This document shows, in pieces, positions 62,827-64,000 of a stretch of DNA of 64,000 nucleotides. The stretch is from JBGRQB01 sp041725875 (lineage in GTDB: Bacteria; Bacteroidota; Ignavibacteria; Ignavibacteriales; Melioribacteraceae). Position 1 is the first letter of the stretch; every line of letters begins with the position of its first letter. The DNA is taken from NCBI GenBank assembly GCA_041725875.1, contig JBGRQB010000003.1, forward strand, positions 1-64,000, given 5' to 3'. The notes beneath the pieces were generated by a model, which saw nothing but the letters and a program-made list of their open reading frames with translations, was not told the DNA's origin and did not search any database. Both the position numbers and the translations under genes were made by a program.

Positions 62827-63858
62827 TCAAAGTTTCAAGTCGTTTATTATAACACTCAAATTAAAAGCAGAAACATTGCCATCATCGTGGATAGCAAAAA
62901 ATGCTCCTTTTTTGAAATTTCCAAAGCTTTTTTGAGTTAACCACACCCCATCGGTGTTTGTTGTATTTTTTCCGATAAAGGCGCCTTTATATTCAAAAGT
63001 TTTTCTGTCAAAAATCATAAATCTGTTTTTTTCGTGACTCTGATCTGTTACTATCCAGAATCCGTTTCCATTTTCTTTTTTGTAAAGAGCTATTCCTTCT
63101 ACCTGATATTTAAACAATCCCAGTCCGAAAACCTTTTCTTTTGAGTTTCCTTCTGAATCATAAATCTTTATAGATGATTGAGTTTCATCTTCTTCAGAAA
63201 TTACAAGATTGTCATTTTCCTGATCAAGAAAAACTGATTCAACAATACTTAATATTCCTTTACCTGTTGTTGCACCCGCAAATTTCACCAAATTGTAGTT
63301 CAATTGATTATCATTTATCGTTAAATCATAAATATGAATTCTTTTATCAAGTAAACTGTCAGCAGGAATTTCTTCTGTTTCCGTTTCATAATTATCAGTT
63401 ACGTAAAGTCTGTAGCCATTTCCTTTTGAAACTATATTAAGTCCGTATGGATTTGTAAGAAGAGAATCTGTAACAAACCCGACAAAATTAAAATCAGGTA
63501 AACTTAATATTTGAACGCGCTGATTATCACGTTCAACCACAAGAAGATAATCATCAATTACTGCAATGCCATTTGGACGCTTAAACTGAAGTTCACCCTC
63601 TCCTTCATTTCCGATATTTTTGATATGCTCACCATTTTCAGCATTGTAAACAAGTAATCTGTGCGTTTCTTTTGCAGTGGCAATCAATAAATTTAATGAA
63701 CCATTTTCCCAGAAGGCAGGAGAATCAACATTATCAATTGTATCTCTGTGAGTCTGGTAAATTTCTTTTATTACAACTTCCTTTGGTGTTTTTACATTTT
63801 CGTTACTACATCCTGCTGCAACAAACAACAGGATTAAAATCATATATATTTTTTTCAT
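62827..63858 (-). CDS. Phytase-like beta-propeller lipoprotein
   Basis: A 343-residue lipoprotein with signal MKKIYMILILLFVAAGC (Cys17). The mature part is a beta-propeller close to alkaline phytases: IDNVDSPAFWENGSLNLLIATAKETHRLLVYNAENGE, QFKRPNGIAVIDDYLLVVERDNQRVQIL, and LVISEEDETQSSIKIYDSEG. It would release phosphate from myo-inositol hexakisphosphate at the outer membrane or surface. It lies between a TonB-dependent receptor and an alkaline phosphatase on the same strand. Calcium-binding residues were not individually verified. Confidence 0.85.
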   Translation of the reverse strand: MKKIYMILILLFVAAGCSNENVKTPKEVVIKEIYQTHRDTIDNVDSPAFWENGSLNLLIATAKETHRLLVYNAENGEHIKNIGNEGEGELQFKRPNGIAVIDDYLLVVERDNQRVQILSLPDFNFVGFVTDSLLTNPYGLNIVSKGNGYRLYVTDNYETETEEIPADSLLDKRIHIYDLTINDNQLNYNLVKFAGATTGKGILSIVESVFLDQENDNLVISEEDETQSSIKIYDSEGNSKEKVFGLGLFKYQVEGIALYKKENGNGFWIVTDQSHEKNRFMIFDRKTFEYKGAFIGKNTTNTDGVWLTQKSFGNFKKGAFFAIHDDGNVSAFNLSVIINDLKL

Positions 63859-63906
63859 TATTATTTCCGTATAAAATATTAATAATTAGTGTTTTTCGAT
63901 TTAATA

Positions 63907-64000
63907 TTAAAAATCAAATTTAACTCCGGCATTAAATCTGGCATTGTAATACTCTGCCTGGAATGTTCTGCTGCTGCTTCCTGCATAATATCTTAGCGGC
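63907..64000 (-). CDS. TonB-dependent receptor, 3' end only
   Basis: The minus strand is open from the window edge to TAA at 63907-63909. The 30 last residues read PLRYYAGSSSRTFQAEYYNA then RFNAGVKFDF. The aromatic beta-strand ending with a terminal Phe is the typical end of a TonB-dependent outer-membrane receptor. The body of the gene is beyond the window. Its position before the phytase-like gene suggests uptake of phytate or an organophosphate, which is inference. Confidence 0.65.
   Translation of the reverse strand, partial: PLRYYAGSSSRTFQAEYYNARFNAGVKFDF

Noticed and set aside
1..64000. tRNA or rRNA genes
   Set aside because: No conserved T-loop (GGTTCGAATC-type) or rRNA segments were found by eye on either strand.

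Overview
This AT-rich 64 kb window is a chromosomal segment from a didermal bacterium of the Fibrobacteres-Chlorobi-Bacteroidetes group, most likely an Ignavibacteria-like lineage. The placement rests on a type IX secretion C-terminal sorting domain with the NYPNPFNPST motif, a DUF6029 outer-membrane protein, a one-chain glycine dehydrogenase, many long FtsX-type permeases with PadR regulators, Asp-rich lipoproteins and a TonB-dependent receptor. No rRNA, tRNA, CRISPR array, prophage or insertion sequence was seen.

Layout. 0-1.1 kb: end of a heptosyltransferase-like gene and a methyltransferase (envelope glycan biosynthesis). 1.2-10.4 kb: a small secreted repeat protein, then two PadR/orphan-permease modules (one permease pair, one single). 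10.4-16.2 kb: DUF5655 protein, then the co-directional group gcvP, CoA-binding protein, Omp85-like protein, rsmE. 16.4-23.4 kb: the conserved yceD-rpmF-plsX-fabH-fabD-fabG-acpP-fabF-rnc operon; rpmF is recovered here although it is short. 23.6-27.5 kb: prsW-like protease, nadD, a secreted protein, an NtrC-type activator and a HIT protein. 27.5-30.1 kb: a gene-poor stretch with an unusual cluster of TGCTCC/GGAGCA hexamers and TGACA/TGTCA palindromes next to an AraC/DJ-1 regulator. 30-41.7 kb: VOC protein, acetyltransferase, LacI regulator, alanine racemase, KamA-family radical SAM enzyme, ABC-2 exporter, TetR regulator, BPL_N lipoprotein and VF530 protein. 41.7-48.7 kb: a two-component system flanked by a TlpA/DUF6029/T9SS-thioredoxin operon and by a spondin-domain lipoprotein gene with a premature stop; both flanking promoters carry the same 11-bp-period direct repeat. 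48.8-50.7 kb: an M20-type peptidase and a cheX-cheY pair. 50.9-54.9 kb: octaheme cytochrome, cytochrome b and a split YeeE/YedE transporter with a rhodanese-like domain (sulfur redox). 55.3-58.0 kb: M1-like peptidase and GMP reductase. 58.1-61.1 kb: third PadR/permease module. 61.3-64.0 kb: TonB receptor (3' end), phytase-like lipoprotein and alkaline phosphatase, a phosphate-scavenging operon.

The most notable items are: (1) an alkaline phosphatase whose C-terminal His-containing segment is at the N-terminus, i.e. an apparent circular permutation; (2) a cysteine-rich periplasmic redox locus with its own two-component system and matching operators; (3) the octaheme cytochrome/YeeE/Cys-less rhodanese cluster ending in a Gly-Gly-Cys tail; (4) the GGAGCA hexamer region; and (5) three PadR modules, each with its own palindromic operator candidate. 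Family names come from recognition of motifs by eye; no database search was run.
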